In this document: positions 33,190-40,622 of the stretch, piece after piece
How positions within the stretch are numbered: the stretch's first letter is position 1
Layout of the letters: every line of letters starts with the position of its first letter
Assembly (NCBI RefSeq): GCF_022698165.1
Contig: NZ_JALDAY010000008.1
Location: forward strand, 372,001-436,000
Direction: 5' to 3'
Length of the DNA: 64,000 nucleotides
Source: Streptomyces cylindrosporus
GTDB lineage: Bacteria > Actinomycetota > Actinomycetes > Streptomycetales > Streptomycetaceae
Notes under the pieces: model-generated
What the model was told of the DNA's origin: nothing
Seen by the model: the letters and a program-made list of their open reading frames with translations, nothing else
Databases searched by the model: none
Made by a program: the position numbers and the translations under genes

Positions 33190-33920
33190 GGCGATACGGC
33201 TCCGCCCTGCTCCTCGTCCTCGTCGGCGCGGCCGTCCTGCGCATCTCGCTCCTCAGCGACCTGTACCTGCGATACGTGCAGGCGGGGCTGCGGCCGTATC
33301 TCGTCGTGTCCGGGGTGGTGCTGGTCGGACTCGGGGTGCTGGCAGCCGTCGTACGGAGGGATCGGGAGTCGTACGACGACGAGCACGCGGAGGGTCATGA
33401 GCACGCGCACCCCCACCACGGCCCCCGCGTCGCCTGGCTGCTCGCCCTCCCCGCGCTCGCCCTGCTGCTCTTCCCGCCGCCCGCCCTCGGTTCCTACAGC
33501 GCCGGGCGCGAGGCGGCGGAGGTGGCCGCGCAGGGGGTCGGGAGTTTTCCCGCGCTGCCGGCCGGGGATCCGGTGGAACTGACGCTCGCGCAGTTCAGCT
33601 CGCGGGCGATGTACGACAGCGGGCGGTCGCTGAAGGGCCGTACCGTCCGGATGACGGGGTTCGTCACGCACGGCGACGACGGGACCTGGTACCTCACCCG
33701 GCTGCTCGTCTCCTGCTGTGCCGCCGACGCCACCACCAGCAAGGTCGAGATCCGGGGCGCCGAGTCCCGGGACGCTCCGCCCGTCGACACCTGGGTGACC
33801 GTCACCGGCACCTGGCATCCGAAGGGGAAGCTCGGCACCGACGCGGCCTGGCCGCCCGTGCTCGATGCCGCCACCGTGCGGACGGTCCGGCAGCCGGCCG
33901 ATCCCTACGAGCAGCGATAG
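33186..33920 (+). CDS. TIGR03943-family membrane protein, partner of the permease
   Basis: 244 residues from GTG overlapping the permease stop; GTG 33183 is equally possible. Two N-terminal helices (GSALLLVLVGAAVLRISLL, RPYLVVSGVVLVGLGVLAAV), a His-rich cytoplasmic loop (EHAEGHEHAHPHHGP), a third helix, then an outer domain with GRTVRMTGFVTHGDDGTWYLTRLLVSCCAADA and VTVTGTW. The His cluster and CC pair fit a metal-handling role with the permease. This follows the known gene pair; the substrate is not proven. Confidence 0.88.
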   Translation: MRRYGSALLLVLVGAAVLRISLLSDLYLRYVQAGLRPYLVVSGVVLVGLGVLAAVVRRDRESYDDEHAEGHEHAHPHHGPRVAWLLALPALALLLFPPPALGSYSAGREAAEVAAQGVGSFPALPAGDPVELTLAQFSSRAMYDSGRSLKGRTVRMTGFVTHGDDGTWYLTRLLVSCCAADATTSKVEIRGAESRDAPPVDTWVTVTGTWHPKGKLGTDAAWPPVLDAATVRTVRQPADPYEQR

Positions 33921-34063
33921 GCCCGTCACCAGGCGTTTCGGCCCCTCTGGGAGGGGTAGTCGGGCAGCGCTCCCGAGCGGGCCGTATCGAGGCCCGACCC
34001 CTGCCTCGGAGAGTCCGTCCCGGGAGTCCACGGAGGTGTACCAGCGCGAAGGAGGCGGTGGCC

Positions 34064-34876
34064 GTGCGGCCCCACGACGAGCGCCACGGCTTCCCCGGCG
34101 ACGAGCCCCGCTCCGGCGGCGACGGAACCGGCCCGAGCGGTGACGAGACCCGTGGTTCGCGCCCCGCGCCCGGCGTGGACCGGATACGCGCCGCCGAGGT
34201 CGTCGCCGAGGAGATGCGGGGCGCGCGGCCCGAGGAGATCCCGGCGCGGCTGTGCCGGCTGGCGGCGCGGCTGGTGCCGGTCAGCGGCGCGAGCGTGTCG
34301 CTGCGCAGCGACGGGACCGCCGTGCGGATCAGCGCGAGCGGCGAGGCCGCCGTGCATCTCGCGGAGGTCCAGTCGACCCTCGGCGACGGGCCCTGTCAGG
34401 CCGCCTGCGCGGCCGGTGAGCCCGTGCTCGCGAACGACCTGACGGCGGGCCGGGACGCGGGACGCTGGCCGGTCTTCGCACAGCAGGCCACGGCCGCTGG
34501 TGTACTGGCGGCGTACTCGGTGCCGCTCGGTCCCGGAGGGGACTGCTTCGGCACCTTCGACCTCTACCGCGACACCCCCGGCGAGCTCACTGAGGAAGAG
34601 CTGCGTGTTGTACTGCTGGTGGCCGGTGTCATGACGGTGGCTCTGATGGACATCCCCTGGGACGAGTACGGCGACGGAGAGGGCGAACGCTGGCTGGAGG
34701 GCCTGGCCGCGGATCACGAGGTCAACCAGGCGACCGGCGTGGTCATGGCGCAGCTGGGCGTCGACGCGGACGTGGCGCTGACCCGGCTGCGGGCGCGCGC
34801 GTTCGCCCGCGACCGGACGGTGGTGGAGCTGGCCCGGGATGTGGTCGCACGGCGTGAGAGGTTCGACCGGGACTGA
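34064..34876 (+). CDS. GAF-ANTAR domain RNA-binding antiterminator-like protein
   Basis: About 270 residues. GTG 34064 gives better spacing to GGAGG than GTG 34058. After a Gly/Asp-rich leader (30-40 residues), a GAF domain spans about 60-190 (IPARLCRLAARLVPVSGASVSLRSDGTAVRI, LGDGPCQAACAAGEPVLANDL, AYSVPLGPGGDCFGTFDLY). The C-terminal ANTAR domain (EVNQATGVVMAQLGVDADVALTRLRARAFARDRTVVELARDVV) is the RNA-binding output that prevents termination at paired hairpins. Actinobacterial copies usually act alone with unknown RNA targets. The tail ends RRERFDRD. Confidence 0.9.
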   Translation: MRPHDERHGFPGDEPRSGGDGTGPSGDETRGSRPAPGVDRIRAAEVVAEEMRGARPEEIPARLCRLAARLVPVSGASVSLRSDGTAVRISASGEAAVHLAEVQSTLGDGPCQAACAAGEPVLANDLTAGRDAGRWPVFAQQATAAGVLAAYSVPLGPGGDCFGTFDLYRDTPGELTEEELRVVLLVAGVMTVALMDIPWDEYGDGEGERWLEGLAADHEVNQATGVVMAQLGVDADVALTRLRARAFARDRTVVELARDVVARRERFDRD

Positions 34877-34923
34877 CGTACCGGCCTGGGGCCGGCCCTG
34901 GGACAGCCCCTAGGATTCCGGTC

Positions 34924-35214
34924 ATGGACACGCTCGGTTACACCCTGGCCGCCGTCGCGCTGCTCATCGGGGTCGGCAGCATCGAGAACCGGATCTCCCG
35001 CGCGGACCAGCGGGTCGCGCGGGTCGAGCGCAAACTCGACCGGATCCTCGACCACTTGGGGCTGCGCGAGGACGAGCCGTGGAGCGCGGAGGTGGCGGAC
35101 CTGGTGCGTGCCGGGAAGAAGATCGAGGCGATCAAGGTGTACCGGGAGGCCACCGGGGTGGGGCTCAAGGAGGCCAAGGACGCGGTGGAGGAACTCGGTC
35201 AGAGCCGCGGGTAG
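34924..35214 (+). CDS. Membrane protein with ribosomal L7/L12-type C-terminal domain
   Basis: 96 residues. One N-terminal membrane helix (LGYTLAAVALLIGVG), a charged helix (RADQRVARVERKLDRILDHLG), and a C-terminal 35 residues matching the bL12 C-terminal domain (KIEAIKVYREATGVGLKEAKDAVEEL). In bL12 this surface recruits GTPase translation factors; here it is tethered to the membrane. This conserved Streptomyces form has no established function. Not a ribosomal protein gene. Confidence 0.85.
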   Translation: MDTLGYTLAAVALLIGVGSIENRISRADQRVARVERKLDRILDHLGLREDEPWSAEVADLVRAGKKIEAIKVYREATGVGLKEAKDAVEELGQSRG

Positions 35215-35231
35215 GCTCGGGCGACCCTGCC

Positions 35232-36020
35232 TCAGACCTGCACCCGCGCCTGCTTCCTGACCTCCGCCAGCCGCTGGACGCCCAGTTGCAGTGCCCCGTT
35301 CGTCGCGTCGGCCGACACGTCCCCCAGGCCGCCGTGGGTGAGGGCGATCGTGTCGTCGCCGATCCGGACCGCGGCCACGTCCAGCGTGAGCACCGTCTGC
35401 TCGCCGTCCGCGTTCTCGCCGCTCAGCACGGCCCGCAGGCCCTGGCGGGCGTCCCCGGCGTTCGGCAGCGCGGCCTCCGTGACGTGGACGTTCTGTACGG
35501 CGCCGTGCTCGGTGACCGCCGTGAACGTACCGCAGGTCCTCGGCAGCGTCTTCATCCACGCCAGCGTCCGGTCCACGTCCGCGACCGGGAGGTCGAGCAC
35601 CTGGTAGCGCAGCTGCGCCTGGTCCATCGCGTCGTCGAGGCCGGTCACCGCGCGGGTGCCGGCGTCGCCGCCGAACAGGTCGTCGGCGTACAGGGCGTCC
35701 AGCAGCCGCTTGCAGTCCGGCGCCTCGGTGGTGGCCTTGAGCAGCCCGTCCCGCCAGGTCGCGGCGCCCTGGGTCGGCGCCCACGGCTCACCCAGGTCGG
35801 TCGCGGTGACCAGCGCGGCCTGGGCCTGCGCCTGGGTGAGCGAGCGGGGTGAGACCGCGGTGCTCGCCGAGGGCCTGGCGGTGGGGGAGACGGTCGGCAG
35901 CGGGGCGTGGGCCTGCGGCATGGTCGACAGACAGCCGCTCGTGCCGAGCAGTACGCCGGAGGTGAGGACGGTGAGGACGGACGCGGTGAGGAGACGGCGG
36001 GCGGCGGGGGTGCGGGGCAT
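35232..36020 (-). CDS. Lipoprotein of unknown function
   Basis: 262 residues from ATG (MPRTPAARRL); an upstream in-frame start would place 20 odd residues before the signal. The lipobox is GTSGC after a hydrophobic core (LLTASVLTVLTSGVLLG). A Pro/Thr/Ser linker (APLPTVSPTARPSAS) leads to an approximately 200-residue domain with QAQAALVTATDLGEPWAPTQGAATWRDGLLK and C-x-L pattern CKRLLDALYADDL. Such lipoproteins (sensor-like, PknH-type extracellular fold) are common in Streptomyces. Function unknown. Confidence 0.78.
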   Translation of the reverse strand: MPRTPAARRLLTASVLTVLTSGVLLGTSGCLSTMPQAHAPLPTVSPTARPSASTAVSPRSLTQAQAQAALVTATDLGEPWAPTQGAATWRDGLLKATTEAPDCKRLLDALYADDLFGGDAGTRAVTGLDDAMDQAQLRYQVLDLPVADVDRTLAWMKTLPRTCGTFTAVTEHGAVQNVHVTEAALPNAGDARQGLRAVLSGENADGEQTVLTLDVAAVRIGDDTIALTHGGLGDVSADATNGALQLGVQRLAEVRKQARVQV

Positions 36021-36175
36021 CGGGGCCTCCTCGGCGCGTACAAGATCGGCGGTGACTGACTCCACGGGACCACCAAGCACCGGGTCCCACCAGCGCGCCG
36101 GTCCGTCCGGGGTACGGGGGGCCCGCCTCGGAAAACCGCTCGCGCCGCCGTCGCGCGCCGGGCTACCGTCCTCGT

Positions 36176-36232
36176 ATGCAGCGCGACCGGTCGTTCCCGA
36201 CGACGACGCCGGAGAGAGTCCCGGCGCGCTGA
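36176..36232 (+). CDS. Threonine leader peptide of the thrS attenuator
   Basis: 18-residue ORF MQRDRSFPTTTPERVPAR with three consecutive ACG threonine codons (36200-36208), located 97 bases upstream of a threonyl-tRNA synthetase-like gene and followed by a terminator hairpin. A TACCGT -10-like hexamer ends 6 bases before the ATG, so the transcript may start at or near the start codon (leaderless). A 6-bp hairpin (CGCCGG with CCGGCG) begins at the last Thr codon; a ribosome stalled on Thr codons would cover its left arm. This is the layout of ribosome-mediated transcription attenuation. Confidence 0.7.
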   Translation: MQRDRSFPTTTPERVPAR

Positions 36233-36251
36233 GTCCTGTACTGGATGTCCT

Positions 36252-36279
36252 AAGCCCCGGGGCGAGTGCCCCGGGGCTT
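36252..36279 (+). terminator. Attenuator terminator upstream of thrS paralogue
   Basis: A perfect 12-bp stem, AAGCCCCGGGGC and GCCCCGGGGCTT, with a 4-base loop and a few T residues after. It lies between the Thr leader peptide and the ThrRS-like start and no gene ends here, so it can only act as a conditional terminator of the downstream gene. Its CCGG-rich left arm can also pair with the right arm of the leader hairpin (CCCGG), giving an antiterminator. Confidence 0.75.
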
Positions 36280-36328
36280 CTTCGTGGTCGCTCGCCCCTC
36301 CCGCCCTTTCGACGCGAGGAGAACCGCC

Positions 36329-37612
36329 ATGCACGACCACCGACGTCTCGGCCGTGAACTGGAACTGTTCGACACCGATCCGCTGATGGGCGCGGGGCTG
36401 CCGTACTGGCTGCCCGACGGCGCGATCGTGCGGCACACCCTGGAGGAGTACGTCCGGGAGCTCGAGCGCGCCGCCGGATACCGGCACGTGTACTCGCCCG
36501 TGCTCGGCAAGCGCGAGCTGTACGAGATCTCCGGGCACTGGTCCCACTACGGCGACGACATGTTCCCGCCGATGGAGCTGGGCTCGGAGGAGGTCGTCCT
36601 GCGGCCCAGTCTGTGCCCGCATCACGCGCTGATCTACCGGTCCCGGTCGCACAGCTACCGCGAACTGCCGCTCCGCATCGCCGAGTTGGGCGGGATGTAC
36701 CGCGCCGAGCTGTCCGGGGTGCTGGGCGGGCTGACCCGGGTGCGGTCCATCCAGCTCAACGACGCGCACATCTTCTGCACCCTGGACCAGGCCGTCGACG
36801 AGGCCCGCGACGCCCTCGCGCTCATCGCCCGCGCCTACGCCGACCTCGGCATCCGTGCGCACCGGTACCGGCTCTCGCTGCCCGGTGAGGGCGGCAAGTA
36901 CGTCGCCGATCCGGGGCTGTGGCAGCGGGCGACCGGGTTGCTGAAGGAGGTGCTGGCCGAGGCGGGGGTGGAGTACGAGGAGGCGGCGGGGGAGGCGGCG
37001 TTCTACGGGCCGAAGATCGATGTGCAGATCGTGGACCCGGCCGGGCGTGAGGCCACCCTGTCCACCGTGCAGATCGACTTCCACCAGCCCGAGCGGTTCG
37101 ACCTGCACTACATCGGCGCGGACGGGGCGAAGCACCGGCCGGTGATGGTGCACCGCAGCATCATCGGCAGCGTCGAGCGGGTGGTCGCGCATCTCGTCGA
37201 GGTGCACGGCGGCGCGTTTCCGGCCTGGCTCGCGCCGGTGCAGCTGGTGGTGCTGCCGGTGGCGGAGGAACAGCGGGAGCGGGCGGAGGAGTTGGTACGG
37301 CGGGCGGTGGCGCGAGGCGTACGGGCGGAACTCGCCGGTCCGGAGGAGGGCACCCTCGGGTCGCGGATCCGGGCGGCGCGGCTGGTGCCGTACCAGGCGG
37401 TGATCGGGGAGCGGGAGGCCGACGGGGGGCGGGCGGCGCTGCGGCTGCGGGGCGGGCGGCGGGTGGGGGTCGTCGGCGGGGAGGAGCTGCTGGAGGGGGT
37501 GCTGGAGGGGGTGCGCCGGGGCGTGCGTCGTGGGTCGGGGTCGGGGCGGTACGGCGAACCCGCCGCCGACGGTGTCACCGTCCGTTGGGAAGCGGGCGAG
37601 CCCGAGTCGTGA
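36329..37612 (+). CDS. thrS: Short threonyl-tRNA synthetase paralogue (no TGS or editing domain)
   Basis: 427 residues from ATG with GAGGAGAACC. It begins at the catalytic domain and lacks the N-terminal TGS and editing modules (normal bacterial ThrRS is about 650). Class II motif 2 is MYRAELSGVLGGLTRV; the zinc ligand region shows Cys (SLCPHH), His (LNDAHIFC) and His (VMVHRSIIGSVERV), and STVQIDFHQPERFDLHYIG is standard, so the catalytic site looks intact. The anticodon domain (LAPVQLVVLPVAEEQRERAEELV) is present; the C-terminus is Arg/Gly rich. It probably charges tRNA-Thr without proofreading and serves as a back-up or a drug-resistant form. The leader attenuator suggests induction when charged tRNA-Thr is scarce. 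Confidence 0.9.
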   Translation: MHDHRRLGRELELFDTDPLMGAGLPYWLPDGAIVRHTLEEYVRELERAAGYRHVYSPVLGKRELYEISGHWSHYGDDMFPPMELGSEEVVLRPSLCPHHALIYRSRSHSYRELPLRIAELGGMYRAELSGVLGGLTRVRSIQLNDAHIFCTLDQAVDEARDALALIARAYADLGIRAHRYRLSLPGEGGKYVADPGLWQRATGLLKEVLAEAGVEYEEAAGEAAFYGPKIDVQIVDPAGREATLSTVQIDFHQPERFDLHYIGADGAKHRPVMVHRSIIGSVERVVAHLVEVHGGAFPAWLAPVQLVVLPVAEEQRERAEELVRRAVARGVRAELAGPEEGTLGSRIRAARLVPYQAVIGEREADGGRAALRLRGGRRVGVVGGEELLEGVLEGVRRGVRRGSGSGRYGEPAADGVTVRWEAGEPES

Positions 37613-37998
37613 CGTACGCGGCGGGTTGCGCCGCACCGCCCCGACCCACTCCCGTGCGTGTGCGCCTGCCGGCCGGTGGGGGCGGGGGGCCGGGGGGGCG
37701 GTCGGGTCGGGGTCGGGTGTTTGCGGCCGCGGGTCGCTGTAGAGCCCGGCCCCGGTACCGCGCGTGCGCGCGGGTGGGTTGGTGGGGGCCGCGCGGGTCG
37801 GGTCGGGTCCGGTCCGGTTGTCTTGCGGCTGCGGATCGCTGTGCCGCTCGGGCCCGCTCCCGTGCGTGCGCGTCGGGCGGGGTCCGTTGTTCTGGGGCTG
37901 GCCGGCGGAGGTGTTGGCTGTGATCTGGGGGCGGGTGTGGTCGTAGGGTCGGTGGCGTCCGGCCGCGTGGGGTGGTTCGGGGATGGGAGGGTGTTGGG
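37613..37998. repeat. Gene-free region with degenerate GC-rich repeats
   Basis: This 386-base gap holds no gene I can support. It has strong G over C skew on the plus strand and three degenerate units of about 95 bases. Each unit includes a (T)GCGGC(C/T)GCGG(G/A)TCGCTGT-like stretch or its relic followed by CGTGCGTGYGCG and a G-rich run with GGGTCGG. The units resemble a dispersed Streptomyces repeat but are eroded. The promoter of the nucleoside hydrolase must lie at the right end. Confidence 0.5.
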
Positions 37999-38970
37999 AT
38001 GTCCGGTTTGCCTGTTCCGGTGATCATCGACTGTGACACGGGGGTCGACGACGCGCTTGCGCTGTTGCTCGCCGTGCGGCATCCCGGGCTGGATCTGCGT
38101 GCCGTCACCTGTGTTGCCGGGAACACCGACGTCGACGGGGTCGTGCGCAACACGCTGACCGTGCTGGAGGTGGCCGGGGCCGGGGACGTTCCCGTCGGGC
38201 GGGGTGCCGAGCGGCCGTTGATCGAGCGGGCCCGGTCGGCTCGGCATGTGCACGGCGAGGACGGTATGGGGGATATCGGGGGATTGCCCGTGCCCAGGCG
38301 GGCTGCCGCCGATGTCGATGCCATTGCCTTGCTGCGGCGCGAGATTCTTGCCTCTCCGCGGCCCGTCACGCTCATTCCGACCGCGCCGCTCACCAACATC
38401 GCGCTGCTCCTTCGTACCCACCCCGAAGTCGTCCGCAACATCGAGCGGATCGTCTTCATGGGCGGCGCGGTCGCCACCGGGAACGCCACGCCCGTCGCCG
38501 AGTTCAACGTCTGGCACGACCCGGAGGCCGCCGCGGTGCTGCTCACCGCCGGAGTGCCGATCACCATGTACGGCCTGGATGTCTTTCAGCGGGTCGTCGT
38601 CCCCGGTGCGGACATAAGGCGCCTGCGCGCGAGTACGGACCCGGGCACCCGGCTCGCCGGTGAGCTCCTCGCGCACCGGCCCTCCGCTCCCGACCCCGAC
38701 GGCGACGACCCCTCCGGCGGACTCGGCGACGCGGGCGCGGTCTGCGCGGTGATCGACCCGGAGGGGATCGGCACTCGGCTGCTGCCCGTCGAGGTCTCAC
38801 TGGCGCCCGGGCCGACCCGCGGGCAGACCATCGTCGACCGGCGTGCGCGACCGGGCGAGGCCGAGATCCACGAAGGGGGCCGGCAACAGGCCATGGTGCA
38901 CGTGGCGTTGGACGTCGACGTCGAGCGGTACGTGAAGCTGTACCTGGAGACCGTCGAGCGAACTGACTGA
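37999..38970 (+). CDS. Inosine/uridine-preferring nucleoside hydrolase family protein
   Basis: 323 residues from ATG with GGGAGG upstream. The N-terminal Ca-binding motif DCDTGVDDALALLLA is canonical. TLIPTAPLTNIALLL, FMGGAVATGNATPVAEFNVWHDPEAAAVLL (catalytic His of the family follows in FNVWHDPEAA) and GLDVFQRVVV complete the fold; GRRxPGE-like tail VHVALDVDVERYV. The enzymes cleave ribonucleosides to base and ribose in the cytoplasm for salvage. No transporter is adjacent. The long GC-rich repeat gap lies upstream. Confidence 0.92.
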   Translation: MSGLPVPVIIDCDTGVDDALALLLAVRHPGLDLRAVTCVAGNTDVDGVVRNTLTVLEVAGAGDVPVGRGAERPLIERARSARHVHGEDGMGDIGGLPVPRRAAADVDAIALLRREILASPRPVTLIPTAPLTNIALLLRTHPEVVRNIERIVFMGGAVATGNATPVAEFNVWHDPEAAAVLLTAGVPITMYGLDVFQRVVVPGADIRRLRASTDPGTRLAGELLAHRPSAPDPDGDDPSGGLGDAGAVCAVIDPEGIGTRLLPVEVSLAPGPTRGQTIVDRRARPGEAEIHEGGRQQAMVHVALDVDVERYVKLYLETVERTD

Positions 38971-39081
38971 ATTTCCCGAAAGGTGAAGTGCGGTGTCCGA
39001 ATGCCGCCTTGTCCGGGTCCGTGTGGCTGGGCAACGCTCGTGGGGCACCGTCCGACACTCCACCGCTCGGAGAACCCCCCC

Positions 39082-40080
39082 ATGCTGCGCGTGCACTTCA
39101 CGGCGGAGGACATCGCGCGCGTGCGCGTGGCCGCCGTACCCGATCCGCTCTGGGAGATCGCCAACAGCTTCCAGTTGTTGGCCTCTTCCGACGACTCCCC
39201 CGTGTTCGGGCAGTGGCGCCGTCTCGTACGGCCGCTGCTCGGGCCGGCCGACGCCCTGCTCACCACGCTGCTGCCGCCCCGCGGCTACTCGCCCGACTTC
39301 CTCACCCCCGACCGGCACGGCACCCTCGACCTGGCGAGCGCGGTCGACACCGTGCTGGCCACGCCCCGCACCCGGCTGCGCGCCGACCTGACCCGGCTCG
39401 CGGGCTCCCCGCACCGCCGCCGGACCCTGCGGGACCTCCGGCCGCTCGCCGACGGCGACCCCGACGCGCTACGGCGGCTCGGTGCCGCCCTGCACGGATA
39501 CCACCGGCGTGCCCTGGCGCCGTTCTGGCCGCGGATCCGGGCCCAGGTGGACGCCGACCGGCAGGACCGGGCCCGGGCGGCGCTCGCGGGTGGCGTCGAC
39601 GGGCTGCTCGCGGGGTTCTCGCCCGCGCTGCGCTGGAGCCCGCCGGTGCTGGAGGCCGACTATCCCGTCGGGCGCGAGGTGCATCTGCGCGGGCGGGGGC
39701 TGGTCCTGCAGCCCTCGTTCTTCTGCGTGCGAAGACCCGTCATGCTCGCCGACCCGGCCGCAGACCGGGCGCCGGTCCTCGTGCATCCCATCGAGCACAC
39801 CCTCGGCTGGGCCGGCGGGCCCGGCGACGGGCGGTCCGGGGCGGAGCTGGGGGCGCTGCTCGGGCGTACCCGGGCGGCGATCCTGGAGGACGTCGTGACC
39901 GGCCGCACCACCGGTGAACTGGCCGAGCGGGCCGGCATATCGGGGGCGGCGGCCAGTCAGCACACGGCGGTGCTGCGGCGGGCGGGGCTGCTGCTGAGCG
40001 TGCGGCGCAAGCGGTACGTCCTGCACACCATCACCCCCGCGGGCCTCGCCCTCCTCACCGGCGCACGAACCTCCGTTTAA
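39082..40080 (+). CDS. ArsR-like winged-helix regulator with DUF5937-type N-domain
   Basis: 332 residues from ATG (MLRVHFTAEDIARVRVA). The N-terminal 240 residues match the domain often called DUF5937 (DPLWEIANSFQLL, PPRGYSPDFLTPD, HPIEHTLGW-like LVHPIEHTL), and the C-terminal 80 residues are a winged helix of the ArsR kind (AAILEDVVTGRTTGELAERAGISGAAASQHTAVLRRAGLLLSVRRKRYVLHTITPAG). There is no metal-binding Cys cluster, so the signal is not arsenic or metal by sequence. Such regulators usually control neighbouring exporters, but none is adjacent here. Confidence 0.9.
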   Translation: MLRVHFTAEDIARVRVAAVPDPLWEIANSFQLLASSDDSPVFGQWRRLVRPLLGPADALLTTLLPPRGYSPDFLTPDRHGTLDLASAVDTVLATPRTRLRADLTRLAGSPHRRRTLRDLRPLADGDPDALRRLGAALHGYHRRALAPFWPRIRAQVDADRQDRARAALAGGVDGLLAGFSPALRWSPPVLEADYPVGREVHLRGRGLVLQPSFFCVRRPVMLADPAADRAPVLVHPIEHTLGWAGGPGDGRSGAELGALLGRTRAAILEDVVTGRTTGELAERAGISGAAASQHTAVLRRAGLLLSVRRKRYVLHTITPAGLALLTGARTSV

Positions 40081-40171
40081 GGCACGGCTTCAACTCGTGG
40101 CGCTCCCCTCGCCCGGACAGCAAGGCTGGGTCACGACCAAGTCGCCTTTCGACACAGGGGGTTGAACCAGA

Positions 40172-40552
40172 ATGCGCGACAAGTTAAGGATCGCGAAGGC
40201 GGTGGGCGCGATCGTCTTCACCATCGGCGGTGTCCTCGGCGCCGCGTCGACGGCCCAGGCGGCCGGCCAGAGCGCCCAGTCCTACGCGGGCTGCGACGAC
40301 GGCTATGTGTGCCTCTACGTGGGGGCGAGCTGGAACAACAACAGCCCGGAGCACACGTACTACACCTACGGCGTGCACAAGCTGTACGACGAGTACGGGA
40401 CGCACCGCTGGTTCAACAACCAGACCGGCAGTGCCACGACGCGGCTGTGCGTCAACAGCGACGGCACGAACTGCACCGGCAAGCTCCTGCCGTACAACTA
40501 CACGGACATCGACCTGACGCCGTACAACTCGATCAGGCTCGACCCGTCCTGA
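40172..40552 (+). CDS. Secreted peptidase inhibitor I36-like small protein
   Basis: 126 residues. Signal peptide ends near STAQAAG. The mature approximately 90 residues contain CDDGYVCLYVGASWN and W-F-N pattern HRWFNNQTGSAT, then CVNSDGTNCTGKLLPYNYTDIDLTPYNSIRL; two Cys pairs. This matches the family of Streptomyces secreted proteins related to peptidase inhibitor family I36. Inhibitory activity is not proven for most members. A strong terminator follows. Confidence 0.8.
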   Translation: MRDKLRIAKAVGAIVFTIGGVLGAASTAQAAGQSAQSYAGCDDGYVCLYVGASWNNNSPEHTYYTYGVHKLYDEYGTHRWFNNQTGSATTRLCVNSDGTNCTGKLLPYNYTDIDLTPYNSIRLDPS

Positions 40553-40570
40553 CTGCCGGGAGGCGGACCG

Positions 40571-40607
40571 ACGAGCGCCCCGGAGCGGGGGTCTCCGGGG
40601 CGCTCGT
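40571..40607. terminator. Bidirectional terminator hairpin
   Basis: A perfect 15-bp stem (ACGAGCGCCCCGGAG and its complement) with 7-base loop, between the convergent I36-like and LAETG genes. Confidence 0.85.
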
Positions 40608-40622
40608 CCTCAGGGGGGTGGT

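Noticed and set aside
33942..33956. CCCCTC-TGG-GAGGGG hairpin after the TIGR03943 gene as a terminator
   Set aside because: Only a 6-bp stem; too weak to list in this GC context.
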